Both the position numbers and the translations under genes were made by a program. From an uncultured Saprospiraceae bacterium (lineage in GTDB: Bacteria; Bacteroidota; Bacteroidia; Chitinophagales; Saprospiraceae): a stretch of DNA of 16,823 nt. Shown piece by piece: positions 7,660 through 15,634 of the stretch (positions are counted from its first letter, which is position 1; every line of letters begins with the position of its first letter). The stretch lies in contig CALBVQ010000103.1 in the NCBI GenBank assembly GCA_937969485.1, positions 1 through 16,823 on the forward strand, in the 5' to 3' direction. Below the pieces are notes generated by a model. It ran no database searches. It had not been told where the DNA came from and worked only from the letters and a program-made list of their open reading frames with translations.

Positions 7660-8079
7660 ATGTATTTACAAATAAGCATTTTCACTGTTTTCATGTTGCT
7701 GACCATTTCTGACGTTTCTTCTCAAGAAATTGCAGTTTCAATTACCTTGACTAATACACAAATTGTAGAAGAATGTCACTTCGGTGATGACTGGAATGCA
7801 TATTTCGGGTTCAATGGAAAATACAAGTATTCAAAACAAGGAGATAAGTTTCTACTGAAGCCGAATGAAAAATTTAGTTTAAAATCTATGGTATTCGAGG
7901 GTAACGAAGAGTATGGTGATTATGCAGAAAAAACGGCGGTAATCAGCTACGAACAGCTAGAAGTTGGCAGATACACATTTGAGGAGTTGTTGTACGTAGA
8001 AGATGAAAATACAGGCCGGTATCATTGTAATAATGCCACATTTAAATTCACGTACCTTATTGAAGTATCTTTGAGATAG
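7660..8079 (+). CDS. Secreted protein of unknown function
   Basis: This is a 139-residue protein with a Sec signal peptide (MYLQISIFTVFMLLTISDVSSQ, cleavage near residue 21). The mature part is predicted to be all beta: alternating strands such as IAVSITLTNTQIVEE, GRYTFEELLYVEDE and ATFKFTYLIEVSL. Two Cys (in EECHFGDDW and RYHCNN) could form a disulfide. No named family is recognised. The ATG at 7660 is supported by the signal peptide right after it. It stands alone between the cold-shock terminator and a 310-base gap. Function unknown. Confidence 0.68.
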   Translation: MYLQISIFTVFMLLTISDVSSQEIAVSITLTNTQIVEECHFGDDWNAYFGFNGKYKYSKQGDKFLLKPNEKFSLKSMVFEGNEEYGDYAEKTAVISYEQLEVGRYTFEELLYVEDENTGRYHCNNATFKFTYLIEVSLR

Positions 8080-8389
8080 CAGAAGCTCATTTTCAAGATC
8101 TATTATCTGATTACTGATTACTGGATTCAACCCGAATTATGCATTAGGTTTTCGTCATGAGAGCTTAAAATGCAAATAGAATGGGAGCTCAACATTTCTT
8201 TTGAAGCGCAGCCATGGTCATCACGGTGAGCATCAAAAGAGCTGGACGGTCCCATTATCGAAGCTGGTTCAGCTTCTAATAGATATCTTAAAGTATATTT
8301 CGTGTTTGTGGGAAGCACTACTCCCATAACCAGAGTAAACCTTTATCAAATTCCGTAGTCTAAAATTTTTATCTATATCTTAGTGACTT
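8080..8389. other. 310-base gap with a possible decayed reading frame
   Basis: No intact gene is seen. On the plus strand one frame (about 8122-8358) reads protein-like, for example KMQIEWELNISFEA and ELDGPIIEAGSASNRYLKVYF, but it has two in-frame TGA stops and no start. It may be a gene relic or chance. A seven-base tandem repeat (TGATTAC twice) lies at 8108-8121. The last 14 bases hold the promoter-like box of the next gene. Confidence 0.25.
8376..8383 (+). promoter_or_regulatory. Possible -7 promoter box (TATCTTAG) just before the start at 8390
   Basis: TATCTTAG differs from TAnnTTTG at one position and ends six bases before the ATG at 8390, a geometry that would give a leaderless or nearly leaderless transcript. 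The same octamer recurs upstream of other genes in the window. No convincing -33 element was found. Confidence 0.35.
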
Positions 8390-8833
8390 ATGAAATCAGT
8401 AATATTCAGCTTTCTACTCGCTGCCTTCTTTTCCCATGACATTCAAGTCGCTTTTTTCAAGTTGTCCCAAGAAGACAATCAATTAACGATGGAAATTAAA
8501 TTTGAAAAAGAAGACTTAGAAAGTACGTTTGATGAAAATCATATCGAACTGAACGACAAAAACATCAAGACCTACTTGCTCAAAAACTTGACGCTAGCCA
8601 TAAATGGGAACAAACAGCAATTGTCTTTTGATGAAATGCTAATCAAGAACAAACATATTTACTTAAAAAGCAATATTCTTGAAATTGATGAAGTCGTGAA
8701 ATCGGTAGATATCCAGAATACTTGTCTACTTAATATCGCCAATCATTCCAATATTGTTGAAGTCAGATTAAATAAAAGTGAAAGAGATTTTCTAATGGAT
8801 TCCGACAGAACGTCAATAAAACTTAGCTATTAG
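8390..8833 (+). CDS. Exported DUF6702-like protein
   Basis: This is a 147-residue protein with a short hydrophobic signal (MKSVIFSFLLAAFFS) and a mature part that begins with His: HDIQVAFFKLSQEDNQLTMEIKFEKEDLESTF. This layout (His at the mature start, a strand, then an Asp/Glu-Leu-Glu segment after a second strand) resembles the Bacteroidota DUF6702 family of periplasmic proteins. The match is by pattern memory, so the family is only likely. No catalytic motif is visible. It is 27 bp upstream of the sulfatase fusion and on the same strand, so the two are probably cotranscribed. A role alongside the sulfatase is possible but unproven. Confidence 0.65.
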   Translation: MKSVIFSFLLAAFFSHDIQVAFFKLSQEDNQLTMEIKFEKEDLESTFDENHIELNDKNIKTYLLKNLTLAINGNKQQLSFDEMLIKNKHIYLKSNILEIDEVVKSVDIQNTCLLNIANHSNIVEVRLNKSERDFLMDSDRTSIKLSY

Positions 8834-8860
8834 TCCCCTTCCAACCAAATACAATTAACA

Positions 8861-11449
8861 ATGAAGAAATTAATTCTAACAACTATATATACGTGCATTT
8901 TTTCACTGCACATATTGGCACAGGATAATCCCAATATTCTATTCATTATCGCTGATGACTTGGGGAATGATGCAATTGAAGGCTTTGGGATTGAATCCGC
9001 AAATTTCCCTAACACGCCCAATCTTGATGCTTTAAAATCATCGGGAATTAGCTATATGAATACTTGGGCCACTCCGCAATGTACACCAACTAGAGCTGCT
9101 ATTATGAGTGGCAAGTATGGAATTAATACGGGTGTAATGAAACCTCCTGGAAATTTGGACTTAGAGCATGAATCTGTCTTAAATTTTCTAAATGGTGCAA
9201 CGGATAATACATACAGCACCGCGGTTATAGGCAAATGGCATATTTCGCAACCGATTAACATTGATCACCCATTTGAGCATGGGGCTGATCATTATGAGGG
9301 AATTATAGATGGCACAATTGATGATTATTACAACTGGGAAAAGGTTGAGGATGGGGAATTTATTCAGGTTGAAGAATACGTTACTACTCATCTGACCAAT
9401 GCTGCAATTGATTGGGTATCAAATCAAGATTCTCCTTGGTTTTTGTGGCTAGCTCACATTGCTCCTCACAGCCCTTTTCAAGTCCCTCCCGATACTTTGC
9501 ACACGGTTAACGACCCCACATCTGACAAGCAAATTTATTATGCGAGCATTGAAGCGCTTGATAATGAAATTGGTCGATTGTTAGAAAGCATCGATCAAGA
9601 GACCTTAGACAATACACTAATTGTATTCATAGGAGATAATGGGACGCCGAATGGCGTACTCAGCGAATATCCGGGTCAACATGGAAAAGGTAGTATGTAT
9701 GAAGGTGGGATTAGAGTCCCTATGATTATTAGCGGGAAAGGCGTGACTCGCAGCGGGCAGCAAGAATTTGGATTAGCTCAAGTTAATGACCTCTATGCCA
9801 CTTTTTTTGAGGCTGGTTCTAACACTACACTCCCTGGAGGAATTTATAACAGCTACAGTATACGATCCTCTTTTCAAGAGGAAAATGCTATCGCTAGAGA
9901 TTATATTTATTCGGATTATATCGACGATAATCAGTTATTTTGGGCTATACGAAATAACGAATATAAGCTCATTCAGAATGAAAATGGAGACCAAGAATTC
10001 TATAATTTAGCCGAAAATCCATTTGAAGAAAATGATCTGATGGGAAATTTGACAGCTGCTGAAGAGTTAATTTTTATGGAGCTTCAGGACGAAGCGGCTT
10101 CGATCAGAACTGGCTGGTCGTGCAATGATCTGATTCTCAATGGCGACGAAATAGAAATTGACGATTGCGGTACAGGAATGGACTGTCCTGAAATAGATGT
10201 GCTAAGCGATGAAAATATAGGCTGCTGTGATTCTCCAGATGAGCCAAGTGTTTACTACGAATACGAAGAAGATAATCTTAGACATCTATATTCAAATGGC
10301 TTTCCTAATCACGATTATTGCTACAATACGGCTAATCAACCCGGTCAGTCATATCACTATTTCCGAGTAGATATTGCGCCTCAGTTTGCTGATGAAACGA
10401 CTAACATTGTGAGAGAAAACGGTAGACCAGCTAGGCATTTCGGGGTCGCACTCAATGGCGTATTCATATCGCCAGCACCAGGGATGCCGTTCATTTATAC
10501 AGATAAAAATACCGGTGAATTTAACTGGGATTGGGTTTTTGAACCAACCAATAATCAAGGCGACGGATTTGAACAAGTCCAACTTGATTGTGCAACTGCG
10601 CACACGAATGGAGCTGGTTATCATTATCATGGAGAAATGTATCAGTATTTAGAGACGGAATATCCAGAAATTACAACAGTTGCCTCGCTTACTGAACCAT
10701 TTCAAGTAGGATGGGCGTCTGACGGCTTCCCCATAGTTTATAAATTTGGACCTGATGCTAATGGTGATATCAAGGAACTCATACCTAGTTTTCAACTGAA
10801 GAGCGGCGAAAGACCGGGCGATGGAATTGAAGCACCATGTGGTCCATACACAGGAAAGTATACTGTTGATTATGAGTATGTCGATGGGCTAGGAGATCTC
10901 GACGAATGCAACGGAATTCAATCCTCGATAACTCTAGAAACCACATTGGGGAGCGAGACTTTCGACTATTATTATGTGGTAACTACTTCTTTTCCCGAAA
11001 TAGGGCGATGTCTGGTAGGCAATGTAAGTGAAGATTTCGAAAACTCCGCGGACCCTGTCACGGGAGTGGATGAAGATGGTGATGGCTATATTGCACAATT
11101 TGACTGCGACGATACCAATATTGATATAAATCCCAGTGCAGAGGAAATTCCCAACAATGGTATCGATGAGGATTGTGACGGTGAGGATTTAGTTCTTGCA
11201 ATTCACGAAATTGCTAATGCGGTAGTTAACATTTACCCTAATCCTGCCGTGGATGTAATTAACATAGATATCGTAGGTCAATTGGATTTTGAGGCAAGAT
11301 TATTTTCTTTAAGCGGCCAGTTGATAAATACGTATGGAAATGTAACTAGAATTGAGTTGACTGCGGTACCAATGGGAACTTATATACTTGAAGTTCAAGA
11401 TCTCGATTCAGCTCAGAAAATTGTAGAGAGAATTGTGATTACTGAGTAG
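8861..11449 (+). CDS. Multidomain secreted sulfatase: sulfatase-YHYH-MopE repeat-T9SS sorting domain
   Basis: This is an 862-residue exported protein with four parts. A signal peptide (1-21, ending HILAQ) is followed by a type I sulfatase domain (about 24-415). That domain shows the metal-binding NILFIIADDLG (Asp32, Asp33), the formylglycine signature CTPTR (Cys74-Arg78), GKWH (Lys125, His127), GDNGT (Asp259, Asn260) and HGKGSMYEGG (Lys276). Residues about 465-720 form a YHYH domain: HFGVALNGVFISP, GAGYHYHGEM (Tyr587-His590), GWASDGFPIVYKFGPD and CGPYTGKYTVDYEY. Residues 737-775 are a MopE-type metal-binding repeat (DEDGDGY, DCDDTN, GIDEDCDG). Residues about 788-862 are a T9SS C-terminal sorting domain (NIYPNPAVDVINI). 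The enzyme should cleave sulfate esters outside the cell or on its surface after Cys74 is converted to formylglycine; no maturase is in the window. The substrate is unknown. The gene follows the DUF6702-like gene by 27 bp. Confidence 0.9.
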   Translation: MKKLILTTIYTCIFSLHILAQDNPNILFIIADDLGNDAIEGFGIESANFPNTPNLDALKSSGISYMNTWATPQCTPTRAAIMSGKYGINTGVMKPPGNLDLEHESVLNFLNGATDNTYSTAVIGKWHISQPINIDHPFEHGADHYEGIIDGTIDDYYNWEKVEDGEFIQVEEYVTTHLTNAAIDWVSNQDSPWFLWLAHIAPHSPFQVPPDTLHTVNDPTSDKQIYYASIEALDNEIGRLLESIDQETLDNTLIVFIGDNGTPNGVLSEYPGQHGKGSMYEGGIRVPMIISGKGVTRSGQQEFGLAQVNDLYATFFEAGSNTTLPGGIYNSYSIRSSFQEENAIARDYIYSDYIDDNQLFWAIRNNEYKLIQNENGDQEFYNLAENPFEENDLMGNLTAAEELIFMELQDEAASIRTGWSCNDLILNGDEIEIDDCGTGMDCPEIDVLSDENIGCCDSPDEPSVYYEYEEDNLRHLYSNGFPNHDYCYNTANQPGQSYHYFRVDIAPQFADETTNIVRENGRPARHFGVALNGVFISPAPGMPFIYTDKNTGEFNWDWVFEPTNNQGDGFEQVQLDCATAHTNGAGYHYHGEMYQYLETEYPEITTVASLTEPFQVGWASDGFPIVYKFGPDANGDIKELIPSFQLKSGERPGDGIEAPCGPYTGKYTVDYEYVDGLGDLDECNGIQSSITLETTLGSETFDYYYVVTTSFPEIGRCLVGNVSEDFENSADPVTGVDEDGDGYIAQFDCDDTNIDINPSAEEIPNNGIDEDCDGEDLVLAIHEIANAVVNIYPNPAVDVINIDIVGQLDFEARLFSLSGQLINTYGNVTRIELTAVPMGTYILEVQDLDSAQKIVERIVITE

Positions 11450-11587
11450 TTGGTTTGATTTACATTTCATTGTGAAAATTTTGAATCGTTTTATTTGGTT
11501 TTTTAGTTGCATCGTTACGCCTGGTAATAGATTTTTATTAATCTGTACTTGTGATGAAGTGGAGCATAGCTCAGGCGATAGATTTAA

Positions 11588-11619
11588 TTGTGAATTTTGA
11601 TTTCTATGTGGTATCTTAG
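11588..11619 (+). promoter_or_regulatory. Possible promoter of the four-helix membrane protein gene
   Basis: TTG at 11588-11590, a 21-base spacer and TATCTTAG at 11612-11619 approximate the Bacteroidota -33/-7 promoter. The box lies 31 bases before the ATG at 11651, a plausible leader. Both boxes are one step off consensus. Confidence 0.35.
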
Positions 11620-11650
11620 ATGCTATTACGTCCTAAAAGAAATTAAAATT

Positions 11651-12355
11651 ATGAACGAAACGAAAATTTTTGAAGCATCTCCAGAAGCTAAGGGGAAAGC
11701 AAAGCAATTAAGAATATTCGCAGTTTTAGCTTGGTTGCTGGCAATGGCAGGTCAAGTTTTTGCAATATTGAAACTAATTAGCGATGAAACTATGGTATGG
11801 TTGATTGTAGCTATACTTGTGATTTTGGTACTTGCAATTACAGGTTCTACTCTTTGGAAGAAAGCCAATAAATTAGATCCAGCTTCTGAAAAAGAACCAA
11901 CTCGTTTTTTTATACAGAACCAGCTAGGTGCGATTATGGGAGTGCTTGCATTTCTTCCATTGGTAATTATGATTTTTACCAATAAGAACATCAGCGGAAA
12001 AACCAAAGGAATTGCTGGAAGTATTGCTGCAATAGCTATGGTTGCAGCTGGTATCACGGGAGCAGATTTTAACCCGCCATCAGTTGAGAAATACACAGAA
12101 GAAATAAATCAGCAAACAGCAGCAGCTAAGAGTCTAGACATCGATACTGACAATGTTTATTGGTCAAAGGCAGGAAATAAATATCATGCTTTCGATGACT
12201 GCCAATATATCAAAGGGAAAGCTCTTTCGAGTGGTAGTATCAAGAAATCTTGGGAAGACAAAGGAATTTCTGAACTGTGTAAAGTCTGCCAAAAGAAAGC
12301 AGCAAAATCAGCAGCAAAGCCAGCGGTGAAGGAACTACTGGAAGTTGAAAATTAA
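11651..12355 (+). CDS. Four-helix membrane protein with C-terminal His/Cys3 metal-site-like domain
   Basis: This is a 234-residue inner-membrane protein. Hydrophobic segments lie at about 22-42, 48-66, 91-110 and 120-137. The C-terminal 85 residues are soluble and contain YWSKAGNKYHAFDDCQYIKG and LCKVC. His179, Cys184, Cys210 and Cys213 have the spacing of a small zinc site, like the Ada-type pattern of YHxxxxC followed by CxxC found at the ends of various bacterial surface and membrane proteins. The tail is rich in Lys and Ala (KKAAKSAAKPAVKELLEVEN). The ATG at 11651 is preferred over a TTG at 11597 because the longer version adds an unlikely stretch and the promoter-like box lies between them. 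Function unknown; sensing or stress roles are speculation. It stands alone, closed by a long hairpin. Confidence 0.8.
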   Translation: MNETKIFEASPEAKGKAKQLRIFAVLAWLLAMAGQVFAILKLISDETMVWLIVAILVILVLAITGSTLWKKANKLDPASEKEPTRFFIQNQLGAIMGVLAFLPLVIMIFTNKNISGKTKGIAGSIAAIAMVAAGITGADFNPPSVEKYTEEINQQTAAAKSLDIDTDNVYWSKAGNKYHAFDDCQYIKGKALSSGSIKKSWEDKGISELCKVCQKKAAKSAAKPAVKELLEVEN

Positions 12356-12396
12356 GGAGAGGTTCCGGAGGTATTGTTGAATAATCTTAAAAAATG

Positions 12397-12433
12397 GGCT
12401 TCCGCCAAAAGGAAAATTCTTTTGGCGGAAGCC
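12397..12433 (+). terminator. Long perfect hairpin after the four-helix membrane protein gene
   Basis: A perfect 15-bp stem (GGCTTCCGCCAAAAG with CTTTTGGCGGAAGCC) closes a 7-base loop, starting 42 bases after the stop codon. The downstream side has only TTAAATTT rather than a clean T tract. The upstream AAAAAATG would give a U-rich tail to minus-strand transcripts, so termination may work in both directions. Confidence 0.6.
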
Positions 12434-12513
12434 TTAAATTTATAAAGTGTATGTAAACCGAGAACGACATGACATTGCTACTGCATACTTGGAATATTAC
12501 CCTAAAGGAGCGC

Positions 12514-12689
12514 CTACTTCTCCGCTCATCCTTCCCCACATCCTTCATAATTTCACCAATCACCGTCAATGTGTTATCTTAGTATCAAATTGCACCCTAG
12601 TACTCATTCCCGCTTAATTTTCAGTGCATAAGATGGCTCCTGATAAAAGGGAAATACATGGGTCGCGGCAGGTGAAAATACTGATATTG
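12514..12689 (+). repeat. Dispersed repeat, copy A (upstream of the GH32 gene)
   Basis: This segment aligns with 15693-15861 in the same orientation. Shared exact blocks include TCAATGTGTTATCTTAGT (18 bases), CAAATTGCAC, GCTTAATTTTCAG and CGGCAGGTG. The middle aligns without gaps over the first 54 bases from GTGTTATC. The left part has a short indel (about 6-7 bases). It contains a promoter-like TTTC, 20 bases, then TATCTTAG (12551-12582). It ends 75 bases before the GH32 start. Origin unknown: relic of a mobile element, or duplicated regulatory leader. Confidence 0.75.
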
Positions 12690-12717
12690 TAAACAAAATA
12701 TTAGTGAAGTTAATTTG
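12687..12717 (+). promoter_or_regulatory. Possible promoter of the GH32 gene
   Basis: TTG at 12687-12689, a 20-base spacer and TTAATTTG at 12710-12717 resemble the Bacteroidota -33/-7 promoter with one mismatch in the -7 box (the A of TA). It lies 47 bases before the ATG. The box inside repeat copy A is the alternative. Confidence 0.3.
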
Positions 12718-12764
12718 GTCAATTATAAATTAAGTGAAACAAGACTTCTTAATTAAATCAATTT

Positions 12765-14357
12765 ATGAAAAGTGCTACAGTATTTCTATCGGTGATTGCC
12801 TTTATCGTACTTATTTTGGGATGCGTCCCAAAAGAAAATAACACCTTGGAAGAAAGCTCGTCTGTAATTGAGTTTAAGGAGAAGCATCGCCCTCAGTTTC
12901 ATTTTACTCCTGAGGCAAATTGGATGAATGATCCAAATGGCATGTTTTATTATCAAGGGAAGTACCATTTATTTTATCAATATTATCCAGATAGTACCGT
13001 GTGGGGGCCAATGCACTGGGGGCATGCAGAATCATCAGATTTGGTACATTGGCAGCACCTTCCCGTTGCATTGTATCCTGATACTATAGGTTGCATCTTT
13101 TCTGGTGGAGCCATTGTTGATAATCATAACACTTCTGGTTTAGGTAGTGCAAAGAGCCCTCCGATAATCGCTACATTTACTCATCATGACTTTAAAGGAG
13201 AAAAAGCCAAAACGAATGATTTCCAAAAGCAAAGTTTGGCCTATAGTCTTGACGGTGGTTACAAATGGGAGAAATATGAAGAAAATCCTGTTATTTCTAA
13301 TGTAGATAAAATAAAGGATTTTAGAGACCCTAAAGTTGTCTGGCATGAAGATTCCAAATGTTGGATTTTGGCTTTGGCAGCATATGACAAAGTGAAGTTC
13401 TACTCTTCACCAAATCTGATTGATTGGACGTTTATCTCCGATTTTGGGATTGAGGAAGATCATCGTTTATGGGAATGCCCTGATTTATTTCCTATCCAAG
13501 TTGAGGGCACTGATGAAAAAAAATGGGTATTATTAGTTAGTATACAAAAGGATGCGCCAAATGGTGGAACAGCTACATCTTATTTTATTGGTGACTTTGA
13601 TGGCAAAAATTTTATAAGTAATGTCAATAGTCAAAAATGGCTAGATTGGGGGACAGATAATTATGCTTTTGTAACATGGAATAATCTGCCAGCAAATAAC
13701 AATCAAGTTAAGGGAATCGGATGGATGTCTAACTGGCAATATGCTCAAACTGTTCCTACCGAGAAATGGAGAAGCGCCATGACTCTACCTAGAGATCTTA
13801 TATTATCTGAAACATCATCAGGTTATATTTTGAAGAGCCAACCCGTGAAGGAGCTCCAAAATTTAAGAACGGATTCTGTCATAATTAATCAGTTAGAAAT
13901 CTCTAATGAACGCCTCCTAAAAGAGTTTCAAAAGGTAACACAAGCTGAGATGGTAGTTAATGTAGATCTAAGAAAAACTGATTCTGATTCGTTTGGAATA
14001 AAACTTTCTAATGATCTTGGAGAAAATCTTGTAATAGAATTCGATAAAACAACAAATCAGATGTCCGTAGATCGAACCAATTCTAATGTGGCTAAATTTT
14101 CAGAGGAATTTTATGGTAAGGTACACCGTGCTCCCGTTGATCTTTCAACAGAGACACTAGAATTACAGATTTTTATTGATGTAGCTTCAGTAGAAATATT
14201 TGTAAATGAAGGTGAATTGTGTTTCACAGGAATATTTTTTCCAACTAAGGATTTCGAATCAATTTCTTTATTTTCTAAAAACGGAAAGTGCAATATATCA
14301 GAATCTAAATTTTACTCCCTTAATAGCATTTGGAATACGGAGCATAAGACAATATAA
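12765..14357 (+). CDS. GH32 fructan hydrolase lipoprotein (levanase/inulinase/invertase type)
   Basis: This is a 530-residue lipoprotein (signal VLSVIAF-IVLILGC region, lipidated Cys20) of glycoside hydrolase family 32, which cleaves beta-fructosyl bonds in sucrose, levan or inulin. The five-bladed catalytic domain (about 41-345) has the nucleophile Asp56 in WMNDPNG, FSGGA (112-116), the transition-state-stabilising Asp188 in FRDPKV and acid/base Glu237 in WECPDLF. GWMSNWQYAQTVPTEKWRSAMTLPR is also typical. The C-terminal third (about 360-530) is the beta-sandwich of the family, ending with FVNEGELCFT and the strand after it. The sequence after Cys20 (CVPKENN) is somewhat like a lipoprotein surface-export signal, so a surface location is possible. 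There is no SusC/SusD pair or fructan regulator nearby. Specificity (endo or exo, levan or inulin) cannot be fixed from sequence. Confidence 0.93.
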   Translation: MKSATVFLSVIAFIVLILGCVPKENNTLEESSSVIEFKEKHRPQFHFTPEANWMNDPNGMFYYQGKYHLFYQYYPDSTVWGPMHWGHAESSDLVHWQHLPVALYPDTIGCIFSGGAIVDNHNTSGLGSAKSPPIIATFTHHDFKGEKAKTNDFQKQSLAYSLDGGYKWEKYEENPVISNVDKIKDFRDPKVVWHEDSKCWILALAAYDKVKFYSSPNLIDWTFISDFGIEEDHRLWECPDLFPIQVEGTDEKKWVLLVSIQKDAPNGGTATSYFIGDFDGKNFISNVNSQKWLDWGTDNYAFVTWNNLPANNNQVKGIGWMSNWQYAQTVPTEKWRSAMTLPRDLILSETSSGYILKSQPVKELQNLRTDSVIINQLEISNERLLKEFQKVTQAEMVVNVDLRKTDSDSFGIKLSNDLGENLVIEFDKTTNQMSVDRTNSNVAKFSEEFYGKVHRAPVDLSTETLELQIFIDVASVEIFVNEGELCFTGIFFPTKDFESISLFSKNGKCNISESKFYSLNSIWNTEHKTI

Positions 14358-14584
14358 GTGCTCTCCTTGTCCATTATGCATGGCTTTAACATAAATCAGG
14401 GAAGAAATGCAAAATGAACGAAATTTTAAGAGGATAAAATTATTTGCCGAAATACATTTACTTTGGCTTGTGCTTGTGGTATCAGTCAATCGACAATCAA
14501 TAAGAAGGGCAACCCCTAACAAACAGGCTGAAGACTTGTCCCTATCATAAGCTGAACTTAGATAAAACACAAAATTTCAAATAG

Positions 14585-15634
14585 ATGACACTAAAATTGA
14601 ATATAATTATATTTTTCAGTGCATTGGTATTTTTGGCATCTTGTAATGGGCAGGCCATCAAGCAACAAAGTACAACGGGCAATATTGTTAATGGTGATAT
14701 AGTAACAGAACTTGGAAATAATATCATGGTTATTTATCAAGATAAAAATAATATTTATTGGTTCGGAAGTTGGGAGACAGGTGTATATAGATTTGACGGC
14801 AATACATTAATTAATTTCACTACGAAGCATGGTTTGCCATACAATAGAATTGACGAAATACAAGAAGATGAAGCTGGTAACCTGTATTTTACAAGTTGTC
14901 ACCCAAGTAGTACGGTAACTAAGTTTGACGGAAAAATATTTACAACTTTATCGGCAATATCCAGCGATGATTGGCAAGTAAAACCAACTGATATGTGGTT
15001 TAGGCATTCTTTTGATAATGAGCAGAAAATATATAGGTATGATGCTGGTACTTTATATGAATTGGAATTGCCCAAACCAGCAAACTTATCTAATCCTTTT
15101 GGAATCTATAGCGTCTATAAAGACAGGAAGGGAAATATTTGGTTTGGAACAAATCCTGTTGGAGTCTGTCGATACGATGGAAAATCATTTGAATGGATTA
15201 CAGAAGAGGATGTAACAGAATTTCGCAACGAAGGTGCAAACGGAGTGCGTTCAATTACGGAAGATAGAAATGGAGACTTTTGGTTCAATACTGAATATCG
15301 ATATAGTGTTTATGACAGTACAACCTTAAAAAGCAATAAATTTTATACGAGGCACGAGAGTATTGGTGGTTTGGATATGAAAGAGAACAGCAATTTGGAC
15401 GAGTATCTATCAACGTTAAGAGATAACAATGATAATTTATGGTTTGTAACCTATCGTGATGGTGTGTGGAAATATGACGGGGTGGCAATAACGCACTATC
15501 CCGTCCAAGATAAATCAAAAGACATCACAATATTCAGCATTTATAAAGACAACAATGGCGATCTGTGGCTTGGAACACATGAAAACGGGGCATATAAATT
15601 CAATGGTGTAACATTTGAAAAATTTGTAAAATGA
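14585..15634 (+). CDS. Propeller lipoprotein with two-component-regulator-type (Reg_prop) repeats
   Basis: This is a 349-residue lipoprotein (FLASC, lipidated Cys20) made almost entirely of Reg_prop-like beta-propeller repeats of the kind found in the sensor domains of hybrid two-component systems. The repeat pattern is a short strand with Tyr-Lys-Asp, then GNIWFGT, then GVxRYDG and F. Clear copies are VIYQDKNNIYWFGSWETGVYRF (48-69), SVYKDRKGNIWFGTNPVGVCRYDG (176-199), LRDNNDNLWFVTYRDGVWKYDG (278-299) and SIYKDNNGDLWLGTHENGAYKFNG (318-341), with weaker ones between. There is no kinase, receiver or DNA-binding domain, so it is not itself a regulator. It may bind a ligand or partner in the envelope. 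It follows the GH32 gene by 227 bp on the same strand. Confidence 0.85.
   Translation: MTLKLNIIIFFSALVFLASCNGQAIKQQSTTGNIVNGDIVTELGNNIMVIYQDKNNIYWFGSWETGVYRFDGNTLINFTTKHGLPYNRIDEIQEDEAGNLYFTSCHPSSTVTKFDGKIFTTLSAISSDDWQVKPTDMWFRHSFDNEQKIYRYDAGTLYELELPKPANLSNPFGIYSVYKDRKGNIWFGTNPVGVCRYDGKSFEWITEEDVTEFRNEGANGVRSITEDRNGDFWFNTEYRYSVYDSTTLKSNKFYTRHESIGGLDMKENSNLDEYLSTLRDNNDNLWFVTYRDGVWKYDGVAITHYPVQDKSKDITIFSIYKDNNGDLWLGTHENGAYKFNGVTFEKFVK

Larger units (their letters stand above)
12356..12764. other. Intergenic region with hairpin, repeat copy A and GH32 upstream region
   Basis: These 409 bases have no convincing gene. From left to right they hold a perfect long hairpin (12397-12433), repeat copy A (12514-12689) and an A/T-rich stretch with a possible promoter before the GH32 start at 12765. 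A minus-strand reading frame across 12387-12569 overlaps the hairpin and part of the repeat. Its equivalent in copy B is short and diverges quickly, so it is not called as a gene. Confidence 0.5.

Noticed and set aside
8127..8327. Minus-strand frame of 66 codons in the 8080-8389 gap
   Set aside because: Composition is not protein-like, there is no signal or motif, and the plus strand of the same stretch looks more coding-like though broken.
12387..12569. Minus-strand frame of 60 codons overlapping the hairpin and repeat copy A
   Set aside because: Half of it is the hairpin sequence. The matching frame in repeat copy B keeps only a few similar codons (VIAEIL versus VIGEIM) and stops after 18, so it does not behave like a conserved gene.
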